Source of the DNA: Marinovum sp.
GTDB taxonomy: Bacteria; Pseudomonadota; Alphaproteobacteria; Rhodobacterales; Rhodobacteraceae
Assembly: GCA_022447495.1 (NCBI GenBank)
Contig: JAKVBH010000012.1
Location: 1-64,000 of the forward strand
Direction: 5' to 3'
Length of the DNA: 64,000 bases
Part shown: positions 52,205-61,054 of the stretch, piece after piece
Position numbering within the stretch: position 1 is the stretch's first letter
Layout: each line of letters begins with the position of its first letter
The notes under the pieces: model-generated
The model's database searches: none
What the model saw: the letters and a program-made list of their open reading frames with translations, nothing else
Told to the model about the DNA's origin: nothing
Translations under genes and position numbers: made by a program

Positions 52205-53062
52205 ATGCGCATCGTGTTCGGACTCGTCCTCGTTGTTGGCCTCGGATTGGCCGGTTTCGCCGTATATATGGTCAACGGCTACATCGAAGGCTATCGCACC
52301 GCTCTTGAGAATGAGCGCGCCGATGGTCCTAACTCCGTTGAAACCGTTCGTGTCTTTGTCGCCAAAGAACAACTCGCCTACGGTCAGGTGCTCACCAAAG
52401 AACAGGTACAATTGGTCCATTGGCCAAAGAATGCCCTTCCTGAAGGTGTCTTTACCCATATCGACGGTGAAAACGACCTCTTCCACGATGAAGAACGGTT
52501 TGTGCTGCGCGCCATGGAAACCTTTGAACCTGTGCTTGCCGTGAAAATCACAGAGCCTGGTCAAGACGCAGGCATCGTGTCGCGTCTCGGAAGCGGGTAT
52601 CGCGCCTTTACGATTGAGGTGGATGTGGCTTCCGGTGTGTCTGGTTTCCTGCGCCCTGGTGACCGCGTGGACGTTTATTGGACCGGAGAAATCTATGACG
52701 ACCAAGGTCGCCAAGGCGTAACCAAACTCATCCAGCAATCCGTGACCATCATGGCCATCGACCAACAAGCCGATGAGGAAACCCGTGGCGCCAATGTAGC
52801 GCGCACCATCACTGTCCGCGTCACGCCGCAGCAGGTTGCGGCACTGGCGCAAGCGCAGTCCACCGGCGAGTTGAGCCTTGCTCTTGTGGGAACCAATGAC
52901 GACACAGATGTCGGTCAGGTTGCCATGGATCAAACCGCTCTCTTGGGCCTCACCCCTCGGTCCGAACCAACTGTCGAGCGTGCCGAGGCGCCCAAAGTGT
53001 GCACCATACGCACACGAAAAGGTGCTGAGGTGATCGACATTCCGATCCCTTGCACCAATTGA
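52205..53062 (+). CDS. cpaB: Tad pilus assembly protein CpaB/RcpC
   Basis: This 285-residue periplasmic protein is anchored by an N-terminal helix (FGLVLVVGLGLAGFAVYMVN). The SAF domain follows (VRVFVAKEQLAYGQVLTKEQ), then the RcpC region GYRAFTIEVDVASGVSGFLR and GDRVDVYWTG. CpaB is needed for Flp pilus assembly and may stabilise or glycosylate pilins in the periplasm. It is preceded by the pilin terminator, so it probably has its own promoter in the 190-bp gap. Confidence 0.92.
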   Translation: MRIVFGLVLVVGLGLAGFAVYMVNGYIEGYRTALENERADGPNSVETVRVFVAKEQLAYGQVLTKEQVQLVHWPKNALPEGVFTHIDGENDLFHDEERFVLRAMETFEPVLAVKITEPGQDAGIVSRLGSGYRAFTIEVDVASGVSGFLRPGDRVDVYWTGEIYDDQGRQGVTKLIQQSVTIMAIDQQADEETRGANVARTITVRVTPQQVAALAQAQSTGELSLALVGTNDDTDVGQVAMDQTALLGLTPRSEPTVERAEAPKVCTIRTRKGAEVIDIPIPCTN

Positions 53063-53080
53063 CATTATTGACTTTCAACG

Positions 53081-53112
53081 ACGCCGTGCGGCTTTGGTCG
53101 GGCGGCGTTTTG
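53081..53112 (+). terminator. Possible Rho-independent terminator between cpaB and cpaC
   Basis: ACGCCG and CGGCGT form the outer stem of a hairpin around a 16-base GC-rich loop, followed by TTTTGTG. It is weaker than the pilin terminator and may only attenuate. Confidence 0.5.
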
Positions 53113-53249
53113 TGTTATGTTGCCGCATTTCCACATAAAGTCATGCACTGAACCCTTTGATTCTTGCAAAAAATCGAATTTTGAGGCAGCCTGTTAGGAA
53201 AGCAGGCGATAGACCTGTTCCTTGAGGCGTGATCGGAAAGGCAGGTCAC

Positions 53250-54686
53250 ATGAAAATCGCGACTTTTACAAAGGCCGCCCTTGTGGGCGTGGCGTTGGCA
53301 TGTTCGCCCATCGCCGAATTCACACAAGCGGATAATTTACGAGTGGTGCGTACTGGCACGTCTTCAACGCTTGCGGTGTCTATGAACCGCGCGGTGGTTG
53401 TCGAAAGTGATACGCCGTTTGCGGAACTCTCGATCGCCAACCCATCAATCGCCGACATCTCATCTTTGTCAGACCGTACGATCTATGTGTTGGGTAAGGC
53501 ACCTGGCCTCACCACGCTCACACTCTTGGACGCAACCGGGCGCCTGATCACAAATGTGGATGTTCGCGTTGCACCAGACATTAGCGAATTCAAACAACGT
53601 TTGGCACAGATTCTTCCTGGTGAGCGCATCGACGTACGCACGGCCAATGACGGGATCGTGCTCTCCGGCACGATCTCGTCCACTGCCAAGCTGAACCGCG
53701 CGCTGAGCCTGGCGGAACGCTATGCACCTGAGCGCGTGTCGAACCTCATGACCGTGGGTGGCGTGCAACAGGTGATGTTGAAAGTCCGGTTTGCGGAAAT
53801 GCAACGGTCGGTTGCCAAAGAACTCGATGCATCGCTCGCCATCGGTGACGTTGCTAATCGTGCTGGTACCGCCGCGTTCGGCACGGGCCGCGCTGCGCTG
53901 CGCGGTACCTATACAAGCATTCTGGGAAGTGGTGCCAACGGCATTCCGTCAACAACAACAGGCGACACGGCTGGCTCTTTCAACTTCCAAATCGACACTG
54001 GCGTGATCGAAATCGCCGTGCTTCTCGAAGCGCTGGAGCGCAAAGGCGTGGTCCGCACACTTGCTGAGCCAAACCTCACTGCGCTCTCTGGTCAGGAAGC
54101 CTCCTTCTTGGCGGGCGGTGAATACCCAGTGCCTGTTGCACAGACAAACAACCAAATTACCATTGAATTCAAACCCTTCGGCGTGGAACTCTCCTTCATC
54201 CCGACAGTGATCGATGGCGATTTGATCAACCTGCAAATGAAGTCCGCAGTGTCGTCTATAGACCCCACCAATGGGTACACACTCGCCAACTTGACAATCG
54301 ATGCATTCCGCCGTCGTGAAGCCACGACCACGGTGGAACTGCGCGACGGAGAGAGTTTTGCGATTGCCGGGCTCTTATTGGATGACTTTACCGACATCAA
54401 TCAACAGATTCCCTGGCTTGGTGATGTGCCTGTGCTTGGAGCGCTGTTCCGCTCAGCAAGCTACCAACGTGACCAATCTGAGTTGGTGATCATTGTCACC
54501 CCGCATCTTGTAACACCCACCCGCGGTGATGCACTTGTTTTGCCAACGGACCGTATCCGTCCCCCATCCGAACGTGAATTGTTCCTGGCCGGCAAGGTCA
54601 CTGGAACCAACACGCCGACCACGGGTGCTGCGGGAGAGGTTGCAAAACAAGAATTCTCCGGGTCCTATGGCTACGTAATGGATTGA
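53250..54686 (+). CDS. cpaC: Tad pilus secretin CpaC/RcpA
   Basis: This 478-residue protein forms the outer-membrane channel of the Flp pilus. A signal peptide (KIATFTKAALVGVALACSPI) is followed by the N-domains: SIADISSLSDRTIYVLGKAP (the pilus-assembly secretin N-terminal motif) and a BON-like segment GERIDVRTANDGIVLSGTIS. The secretin domain includes VVRTLAEPNLTALSGQEASF, SFIPTVIDGDLINLQMKSAV and VPVLGALFRSASYQRDQSEL, and ends ELVIIVTPHLVTP. These are secretin signatures. The ATG at 53250 is chosen to start the signal peptide; the frame opens seven codons earlier. Confidence 0.94.
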   Translation: MKIATFTKAALVGVALACSPIAEFTQADNLRVVRTGTSSTLAVSMNRAVVVESDTPFAELSIANPSIADISSLSDRTIYVLGKAPGLTTLTLLDATGRLITNVDVRVAPDISEFKQRLAQILPGERIDVRTANDGIVLSGTISSTAKLNRALSLAERYAPERVSNLMTVGGVQQVMLKVRFAEMQRSVAKELDASLAIGDVANRAGTAAFGTGRAALRGTYTSILGSGANGIPSTTTGDTAGSFNFQIDTGVIEIAVLLEALERKGVVRTLAEPNLTALSGQEASFLAGGEYPVPVAQTNNQITIEFKPFGVELSFIPTVIDGDLINLQMKSAVSSIDPTNGYTLANLTIDAFRRREATTTVELRDGESFAIAGLLLDDFTDINQQIPWLGDVPVLGALFRSASYQRDQSELVIIVTPHLVTPTRGDALVLPTDRIRPPSERELFLAGKVTGTNTPTTGAAGEVAKQEFSGSYGYVMD

Positions 54687-54691
54687 GGGTC

Positions 54692-55369
54692 ATGGCGCAG
54701 CGTCTCCACATCATATCTAACCTCGCGATTGTCGCCGCAATGTCGGCGTGCGGTCAAAGTTCCGAGACCCACTTCGCGTTTAAACGCGAAGCCGGCGCCT
54801 TGATTGACACCAGTTCGTTTGGCGCGGCCAACCGCTCCAACATGGCTTACATGACTGGCGAGCAGCAGTGGACATATGACCTATCGCAGCGCTTCTCGAG
54901 CGAGGTGATGACAACGGTCAACTTTGCCTTCAACTCTGCCATCCTTGACGGCGGAGCACGAGACACGCTTCGCGAACAAGCCCGTTGGATTCGCCAGTTT
55001 CCAGAGGTTCGGTTCCGGGTCTATGGTCACACGGACAAAGTTGGATCTGACCGGTACAATAAGAGCCTTGGCCTTCAGCGCGCCCATGCAGTTGTCAATT
55101 ATTTGAACTCGCAAGGTATTTCGCGCAGTCGCTTGGAAGCCGTTGTCTCCTTTGGTGAGCGCCAGCCTCTGATTGTCACCGAAGGCCGCGAACGCCGCAA
55201 TCGCCGTACAGTTACTGAAGTGTCGGGCTTTGTTCCAGGACATACAAATGTGCTAGACGGCAACTACGCACAAGTGGTCTATCGCGAATATGTACGGTCA
55301 GCCGAGCCTGCATCGGGCCTATCATCCGACGCAGCCAGTTCAGTCGGCGATTCAGTCGGCGACAGCTAA
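54692..55369 (+). CDS. OmpA-domain lipoprotein in the Tad locus
   Basis: This 225-residue protein has a lipoprotein signal peptide (IISNLAIVAAMSAC, cysteine near residue 20) and a C-terminal OmpA-like peptidoglycan-binding domain with VNFAFNSAILDGGARDTLRE, RFRVYGHTDKVGSDRYNKSL and GERQPLIVTEGRERRNRRTV. It occupies the place between cpaC and cpaE where many Tad loci carry CpaD, so it may link the secretin to the cell wall. The C terminus holds a small repeat (SSVGDSVGDS) encoded by a 12-bp tandem repeat. The ATG lies 5 bases after the cpaC stop (a TTG at 54683 would overlap it). A 310-bp gap follows before cpaE. Confidence 0.85.
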   Translation: MAQRLHIISNLAIVAAMSACGQSSETHFAFKREAGALIDTSSFGAANRSNMAYMTGEQQWTYDLSQRFSSEVMTTVNFAFNSAILDGGARDTLREQARWIRQFPEVRFRVYGHTDKVGSDRYNKSLGLQRAHAVVNYLNSQGISRSRLEAVVSFGERQPLIVTEGRERRNRRTVTEVSGFVPGHTNVLDGNYAQVVYREYVRSAEPASGLSSDAASSVGDSVGDS

Positions 55370-55616
55370 AAGCCTATGCAGACAGTATTTTCGGCGGGTG
55401 TCGGCAGGGATAAGTCGACGCCCACTTTTATTAAAACTCAAATTCTCACTTTTGTTGAAGCTTGTTTGGCGTCTTACCCAAAGTAAACTGGTGGCTGAAA
55501 TTCGCAGAATGACGATTTTTTGGCCGTATTGTTGCCCAGATTTCCCTCCACTCGTGAGTATGTAACTTCCCGCGTCTGCCGACCTTGGATTTAGCACGCG
55601 GGCCTCGAAACGCCCT

Positions 55617-55638
55617 GATTGGTTTGAGCAGACCAATC
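55617..55638. promoter_or_regulatory. Inverted repeat upstream of cpaE
   Basis: GATTGGT and ACCAATC are perfect 7-bp arms around 8 bases, 42 bases before the cpaE start. The 310-bp gap between the OmpA-domain gene and cpaE holds no gene and is AT-rich in its first half, so an internal promoter is likely. The half sites resemble those before the GntR-type gene at 46468 but with different spacing. Confidence 0.4.
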
Positions 55639-55679
55639 ACACACAGGGTCAACGGGGATTTGTGCAAGGGATTGAGGCA

Positions 55680-56951
55680 ATGAGCGACCAAAACGAGCTT
55701 CCCATGGATGTGGCCCCGATTGTGGCCTGCACGATCAGCCGGGATGTCCAAAACTTCGATCTTTTGATCGAAGATATGGAAACATCCATGGGTGAACAAT
55801 GGGGCGACCTATCCTTTGACGAAGCCGTGCCCTTCTTTTCTCAGCCCGATGCAGAAGCGCTCGAATTTGTCGCCATGGCCATGGACGACATGGATGAAGA
55901 GATCCTACCTCAACTGGGTGAGATCATCTCCGAAGCGAAGGGGCGTGGCATCAAGGTCATCTTGATTGCCGAAGACGTCACCCCCGCTGCTTTGCACCAA
56001 TTGCTGCGGAAAGGAGCCGACGAATTTGTTCCTTACCCGCTCCCCGAAGGCGAATTAGCATTTGCTATTGAGCGCCTCCAAGCGCCCGAACCAGAAACAC
56101 AGGTTGTGGACGTCGCAGAGGACGACGACGAAGTCGTTGCCAAGAAATCCAAGAAACGTCGCGGTGCGAGCCGCAATGGCGTCGTGATCGCCGTCCAAGG
56201 TCTGGCGGGTGGCACAGGCGCCTCAACTTATGTGTCCAACCTCGCTTGGGAACTCGCGAACGTCGACAAAGAAAACGAACCTAAAGTCTGTATCCTCGAT
56301 CTTGACCTTCAGTTTGGATCGATCGCGACCTACCTTGATCTGCCCCGCCGTGAGGCGGTTTACGAGCTGTTGTCTGACACTGAAAGCATGGATGAAGACA
56401 GCCTGGAGCAAGCTATGGTTGGCTTTGAAGACAAGATCCAAGTACTCACCGCACCGTCAGACATCCTGCCATTAGATTTGATCACACCGGTGGACATCGA
56501 GCGCCTCATAGACACGGCCACGAACCAGTTCGACTATGTGCTTGTCGATATGCCGTCGACGCTGGTTCAGTGGTCCGAAACCGTGCTCAATGCGGCCCAT
56601 GTGTACTTTGCGATGATCGAATTGGATATGCGATCAGCCCAAAATGCGCTGCGCCTGAAGCGCGCGTTGCAGGCCGAGGACCTCCCCTTTGAGAAGCTAC
56701 GCTTTATCATGAACCGCGCGCCGAAGTTCACAGATTTGACCGGTAAATCACGCGTAAAGCGGATGGCAGAAAGCCTCGGAATCGCCGTCGATGTGCAATT
56801 GCCCGATGGCGGCAAACCGGTGATGCAGGCCTGCGACCACGGCCTGCCTTTGGCGACTGCGAACGGGAAGAACCCGCTTCGTAAGGAAATCGCAAAACTC
56901 GCGGCACAACTTCATGACCTCGGTCAAAACGACGACGCAGAAGCTGCGTAA
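55680..56951 (+). CDS. cpaE: Tad pilus protein CpaE/TadZ, atypical MinD-like ATPase
   Basis: This 423-residue protein has an N-terminal receiver-like domain (about 15-135, VKVILIAEDVTPAALHQLLR) and a MinD/ParA-type domain from about residue 165. CpaE/TadZ localises the pilus machine to the pole. The P-loop reads GLAGGTGAST (residues 174-183): relative to KGGVGKTT, both the signature lysine and the P-loop lysine are alanine, so nucleotide binding may be weak or lost. VCILDLDLQFGSIATYLDLP is the switch region, and DYVLVDMPSTL Walker B-like. GAGG precedes the ATG; a GTG at 55662 is in frame but less likely. cpaF starts 10 bases after its stop. Confidence 0.92.
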   Translation: MSDQNELPMDVAPIVACTISRDVQNFDLLIEDMETSMGEQWGDLSFDEAVPFFSQPDAEALEFVAMAMDDMDEEILPQLGEIISEAKGRGIKVILIAEDVTPAALHQLLRKGADEFVPYPLPEGELAFAIERLQAPEPETQVVDVAEDDDEVVAKKSKKRRGASRNGVVIAVQGLAGGTGASTYVSNLAWELANVDKENEPKVCILDLDLQFGSIATYLDLPRREAVYELLSDTESMDEDSLEQAMVGFEDKIQVLTAPSDILPLDLITPVDIERLIDTATNQFDYVLVDMPSTLVQWSETVLNAAHVYFAMIELDMRSAQNALRLKRALQAEDLPFEKLRFIMNRAPKFTDLTGKSRVKRMAESLGIAVDVQLPDGGKPVMQACDHGLPLATANGKNPLRKEIAKLAAQLHDLGQNDDAEAA

Positions 56952-56961
56952 GGAAAAAGTG

Positions 56962-58416
56962 ATGTTTTCAAAGTACCGCAAACCTTCCGACGCATCGGCC
57001 AAGCCCAAGGGTGACAATGTCACCTCAATGCCAACCAAGTCAGAAGCGCCAAAGCCTCAGGCCGACGCGCCGAAGGCATCTATGCGCAAGCCTATGCCTG
57101 CAAAACCCGCGCTCGCGGGTCCCGCCGACAAAGACCGCAAGCGGAAAGAGCGGATGGGCGAGCTTAAGCTCGAATTGCACCGTCAGCTGCTCGACAATCT
57201 CAACCTTGCGGCACTTGAAAACGCGTCTGAATCTGATCTGAAAGCAGAGATTGCGGACATCTCATCAGAGTTTTTGGGGGACCGCGGGGTCGTACTCAAT
57301 CGCGAAGATCGGACGACGCTGATCCGCGAATTGTATCATGAAGTGAAGGGGCTCGGACCCCTTGAACCCCTTTTGCAAGACGAGTCTGTCAATGATATTC
57401 TCGTGAATGGCCCGCAACAGGTATTCGTAGAACGCGCCGGTAAGCTTGAGCTTTCGGACATCACGTTCAAAGACGAAAAGCACCTGATGCGGATCATCGA
57501 CAAGATCGTTTCAGCTGTGGGTCGACGCGTTGATGAATCGAACCCATATGTGGACGCCCGTTTGGCTGATGGCTCGCGTTTCAACGCGATGGTGCCCCCA
57601 ATTGCTGTGGATGGCTCGCTCGTCTCCATTCGTAAGTTCAAAAAGGACAAGCTGGGCATTGATGACCTTGTGAAGTTTGGCGCCTTTACCGAAGAGATGG
57701 CGGCCTATCTTCAAGCTGCCGTCGCTTGCCGCCTCAACGTGATCGTTTCGGGCGGTACGGGGTCAGGTAAAACGACAACACTCAATGCGCTATCGTCCTT
57801 TATCTCTAACAACGAGCGCATCCTGACCATCGAGGACACTGCGGAACTTCAACTTCAACAAACCCACGTGGGCCGGATGGAAAGCCGCCCACCCAACGTG
57901 GAGGGTAAAGGCGAGGTTTCCCCGCGCGACTGTCTCAAAAACGCCCTGCGGATGCGTCCAGACCGGATCATCGTGGGTGAGACCCGTGGCGAGGAAGTCA
58001 TCGACATGCTCCAAGCCATGAACACAGGCCACGACGGATCGATGACCACAATCCACGCCAACTCAGCCCGTGACGGAGTTAGCCGTTTGGAAAACATGAT
58101 CGCCATGGCTGGGATCGAGATGCCAATGAAAGCTGTGCGCTCACAGATCTCGTCGGCTGTGAACCTCATCGTGCAAGCCTCGCGGTTGCAAGACGGTTCG
58201 CGCCGCATGACCTCGATCACAGAGATCACAGGCATGGAAGGCGACGTGATTTCCATGCAGGAGGTCTTCCGCTTTCAACGCGTGGGCCTAACGCCGGACA
58301 ACCGCATTATCGGACATTTTACCGCTACCGGCGTAAGGTCCCACTATGCGGAGCGGTTCCGTCTTTGGGGTTACGACCTGCCCCCATCCCTCTTTGAACC
58401 TTTCGCGGCGGAGTAA
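56962..58416 (+). CDS. cpaF: Tad pilus assembly ATPase CpaF/TadA
   Basis: This 484-residue hexameric secretion ATPase powers extension and retraction of the Flp pilus. A disordered Lys/Pro/Ala-rich N terminus (about 1-65) precedes the CpaF N-terminal domain (LYHEVKGLGPLEPLLQDESV). The core has Walker A VSGGTGSGKTT near residue 258, the Asp box ERILTIEDTAELQLQQ, Walker B PDRIIVGETRGEE and the His box TGHDGSMTTIHANSARD. All motifs are complete. AAGGAAAAAG is its ribosome-binding site. Confidence 0.96.
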   Translation: MFSKYRKPSDASAKPKGDNVTSMPTKSEAPKPQADAPKASMRKPMPAKPALAGPADKDRKRKERMGELKLELHRQLLDNLNLAALENASESDLKAEIADISSEFLGDRGVVLNREDRTTLIRELYHEVKGLGPLEPLLQDESVNDILVNGPQQVFVERAGKLELSDITFKDEKHLMRIIDKIVSAVGRRVDESNPYVDARLADGSRFNAMVPPIAVDGSLVSIRKFKKDKLGIDDLVKFGAFTEEMAAYLQAAVACRLNVIVSGGTGSGKTTTLNALSSFISNNERILTIEDTAELQLQQTHVGRMESRPPNVEGKGEVSPRDCLKNALRMRPDRIIVGETRGEEVIDMLQAMNTGHDGSMTTIHANSARDGVSRLENMIAMAGIEMPMKAVRSQISSAVNLIVQASRLQDGSRRMTSITEITGMEGDVISMQEVFRFQRVGLTPDNRIIGHFTATGVRSHYAERFRLWGYDLPPSLFEPFAAE

Positions 58417-58421
58417 GTCGT

Positions 58422-59387
58422 ATGTTGTCAGCCGAACCGATCATTTATGGCCTGATTTTTGTTGGTGTATTGGTCCTTGTTGAAGGGGTCTACCTGACAG
58501 TTTTTGGCAAATCGATCAGCCTCAACAACCGCGTGAATCGCCGCTTGGAGATGCTGCACAAAGGCGTACGCCGCGATGAAGTGCTGGAAAAACTCCGCAA
58601 GGAAATGCACCAGCATATGCGGTCGCAGACCATTCCACTCTATTCGCTTCTGGCGAAAAAGGCGCAGGTGGCTGCGATTGCGTTCACCCCTATTCAGCTC
58701 ATGATGATGATGGGAGCCGTGTCCGTTTTGGCCTTTGTTGGCCTCACCATCGGCACCGATGCGACCTTTCCCATGCGCGTCGTGGGCGGCATTGTCATGG
58801 GCGTGGGTGGGATCTTCTTCTGGGTTAACTCCAAAGCGAACAAGCGCATGTCAATGCTTGAAGAGCAATTGCCCGACGCAATCGAATTGATCGTGCGCTC
58901 ACTCAAAGTGGGCCACCCCTTTTCGTCCGCAATCTCCATCGTCTCCAAGGAAGTCAAAGACCCTCTGGCCACCGAGTTTGGTATGATCGCCGACGAAGCA
59001 GCTTATGGTCGTGACGTGGGTGAAGCGCTCAAACACATGGCCGACAGGTTGGATATGCAAGATTTGCGCTTCTTGGCGGTTGCCGTCTCGATTCAACAAC
59101 AATCGGGTGGTAACCTGGCGGAAATCCTCGCAGGTCTTTCTAAAGTGATCCGCGCGCGCTTCCGCCTCTTCCGCCGCGTGGCTGCCATCACGGCGGAGGC
59201 CAAGTGGTCGGGTAAATTCCTATCGGGATTCCCTGTGGCCGCTCTTATCTTCATTCAGGTCACAGATCCCAACTACTACGACGACGTGCTCGATCATCCT
59301 TGGTTCATCCCTGCGTGTTTCGTCGTCGGCGGGTTTTTGGCCGGCAACCTCTTTGTCATGCGCGTGCTGACAAACATCAAAGTCTAA
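58422..59387 (+). CDS. tadB: Tad pilus inner-membrane protein TadB
   Basis: This 321-residue type II secretion F-domain protein forms the inner-membrane platform with TadC. An N-terminal helix (IIYGLIFVGVLVLVEGVYLT), two more around residues 85-130, and two C-terminal helices (FLSGFPVAALIFIQ, FIPACFVVGGFLAGNLFVMR) frame the cytoplasmic F domain: LPDAIELIVRSLKVGHPFSS and QQQSGGNLAEILAGLSKVIR. It starts 5 bases after the cpaF stop. Confidence 0.94.
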   Translation: MLSAEPIIYGLIFVGVLVLVEGVYLTVFGKSISLNNRVNRRLEMLHKGVRRDEVLEKLRKEMHQHMRSQTIPLYSLLAKKAQVAAIAFTPIQLMMMMGAVSVLAFVGLTIGTDATFPMRVVGGIVMGVGGIFFWVNSKANKRMSMLEEQLPDAIELIVRSLKVGHPFSSAISIVSKEVKDPLATEFGMIADEAAYGRDVGEALKHMADRLDMQDLRFLAVAVSIQQQSGGNLAEILAGLSKVIRARFRLFRRVAAITAEAKWSGKFLSGFPVAALIFIQVTDPNYYDDVLDHPWFIPACFVVGGFLAGNLFVMRVLTNIKV

Positions 59388-59399
59388 AGGAACGCCAAG

Positions 59400-60389
59400 A
59401 TGACAGCACTTCTTGAGCCTCTTCTGGGCGACATGGCCCCCCTCGCCCCGGTATTCTTGGCTGGTGGTTTAGGCATCCTTTTGATCTTGGTGGCTATTCC
59501 ATTGCTCATTCGTGAGCGCGACGACCCCCTCAATAAGCTTGCCAAACAGGCACAGTCCAAACGCGGTGGCACGACTGAGGCCAGCCTTCGCTTCGGCTCT
59601 CGCAATGACAAGCTCGAAAAATACGCGTCCTTCCTGGAACCACAGGACGCCAAGGAATATTCTGAGATCGCCAAAAAGCTCATGCAGGCGGGCTACCGCG
59701 GCCCCGATGCCGTGCGCTTCTTCTTTGCAGCTCAGGTGATCTTGGGCATTATCGGTCTCTGTATTGGCCTGGCCTATTACTATCTTGCACTTGGGCCAGA
59801 CAACGCCACGATGCAACAAACGGCGATCTATGTCCTTGGCCCGGGTGCCGCAGGCTACTTCGGCCCCAAATACTGGATCACGCGTCGCATCCAAGCCCGC
59901 CACGAAGAGATCGAACAAGGCTTTCCCGACGCGCTCGACATGCTTTTAGTCTGTGTGGAAGCGGGCCAGTCTTTGGACCAAGCGATCCTTCGCGTCTCCG
60001 GCGAATTGCAAGCGTCCTACCCCGCGTTGGCCTACGAATTCACCGTCGTCTCCCATGAAATGAAAGCGGGTAAAGACAAGACAGCCGTGCTCAATGACAT
60101 GGGTGATCGCTGTGGAGTGCAAGACGTCCAAAGTTTCGTGACCGTTCTTATCCAGTCACAGACCTTTGGGACATCGATTGCCGAAGCGTTGCGTCTCTAT
60201 TCTGCCGAAATGCGGGACAAACGCGTGATGCGTGCAGAGGAAAAGGCAAATAAGTTGCCAACAAAGATGACCCTTGCCACTATGATGCTGACGGTTCCGC
60301 CGTTGTTGATCATCCTTGTGGGTCCCTCTTTACACGGGATCACAGCGCTTGGAGGTGTTGGCGAAACGGTGGGCGTCGAAGACGAATAA
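59400..60389 (+). CDS. tadC: Tad pilus inner-membrane protein TadC
   Basis: This 329-residue F-domain protein is the partner of TadB. An N-terminal membrane helix (LAPVFLAGGLGILLILVAIP), a second pair around residues 105-160, the F domain GFPDALDMLLVCVEAGQSLD and FGTSIAEALRLYSAEMRDKR, and a last helix (KMTLATMMLTVPPLLIILVG) match TadC. It starts 12 bases after tadB. AAAGGAACG precedes the ATG. Confidence 0.94.
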   Translation: MTALLEPLLGDMAPLAPVFLAGGLGILLILVAIPLLIRERDDPLNKLAKQAQSKRGGTTEASLRFGSRNDKLEKYASFLEPQDAKEYSEIAKKLMQAGYRGPDAVRFFFAAQVILGIIGLCIGLAYYYLALGPDNATMQQTAIYVLGPGAAGYFGPKYWITRRIQARHEEIEQGFPDALDMLLVCVEAGQSLDQAILRVSGELQASYPALAYEFTVVSHEMKAGKDKTAVLNDMGDRCGVQDVQSFVTVLIQSQTFGTSIAEALRLYSAEMRDKRVMRAEEKANKLPTKMTLATMMLTVPPLLIILVGPSLHGITALGGVGETVGVEDE

Positions 60390-60436
60390 AGGCCTTACCC
60401 AAGAGGCCTGAGCAAACGAGCACAAGGCCCAAGCAA

Positions 60437-61012
60437 ATGCCATACAAAATCGGCGCAATACTGGCTGCGATATGCCTTCTGGCCGCCTGTGACCCTCTTG
60501 GGTCTACGGGCGGGTTTCCCGTGTCGCAACGCGGCCCCTTTGCCCCGGACATTGACCGCAAGGGCCAAGAGGTGGACCAACTTCTGGTCGGTCACCGATT
60601 ACTCGCCGCAGGTGAAGCGGAATTGGCAATGGATGCGTTTCTGCGCGCTGCTGCCGACCGGGGCATCAATGATCCGGAAGTGTTGTCGTCTTTGGGATCT
60701 GCCAATCTCGCGTTGGGCCGATTGAACCAAGCCGAAATACTCTTGCGCCGCGCGGTGAAACAGGAAGGCGCTTGGCCTGAGATTTGGAACAACCTCGGCG
60801 TTGTATTGATGGAACGAGGCGAAACATCCGAAGCTGTGCAAATCCTGCGCCGTGCCTATGCACAATCAAATGGCCAAAATGACTCAATTCGCGACAATTT
60901 GAGATTGGCGCTCGCAAAATTGGACAATGTCGGCTATGTTTCCGCCACAGAACAAGACTACAAACTGGTGCGTCGGGGCACATCGGACTTCCTAATCCGA
61001 TCTGCGATTTGA
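60437..61012 (+). CDS. tadD: TadD-like TPR lipoprotein, first copy
   Basis: This 191-residue lipoprotein has a signal peptide ending in the lipobox LLAAC (cysteine at residue 18), then TPR repeats (DPEVLSSLGSANLALGRLNQ, PEIWNNLGVVLMERGETSEA). TadD is required for pilus assembly and is thought to help secretin assembly or stability at the outer membrane. Two TadD-like genes in a row occur here, and the second is unlike this one in sequence. Confidence 0.87.
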   Translation: MPYKIGAILAAICLLAACDPLGSTGGFPVSQRGPFAPDIDRKGQEVDQLLVGHRLLAAGEAELAMDAFLRAAADRGINDPEVLSSLGSANLALGRLNQAEILLRRAVKQEGAWPEIWNNLGVVLMERGETSEAVQILRRAYAQSNGQNDSIRDNLRLALAKLDNVGYVSATEQDYKLVRRGTSDFLIRSAI

Positions 61013-61054
61013 GCGACATCAGACGAGGCAGAGCAGTAAAGAGGACGCAGGCAC

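Noticed and set aside
52184-53065. 293-codon open frame antisense to cpaB
   Set aside because: It mirrors cpaB almost end to end and has no domain; cpaB has the SAF and RcpC motifs and tad context.
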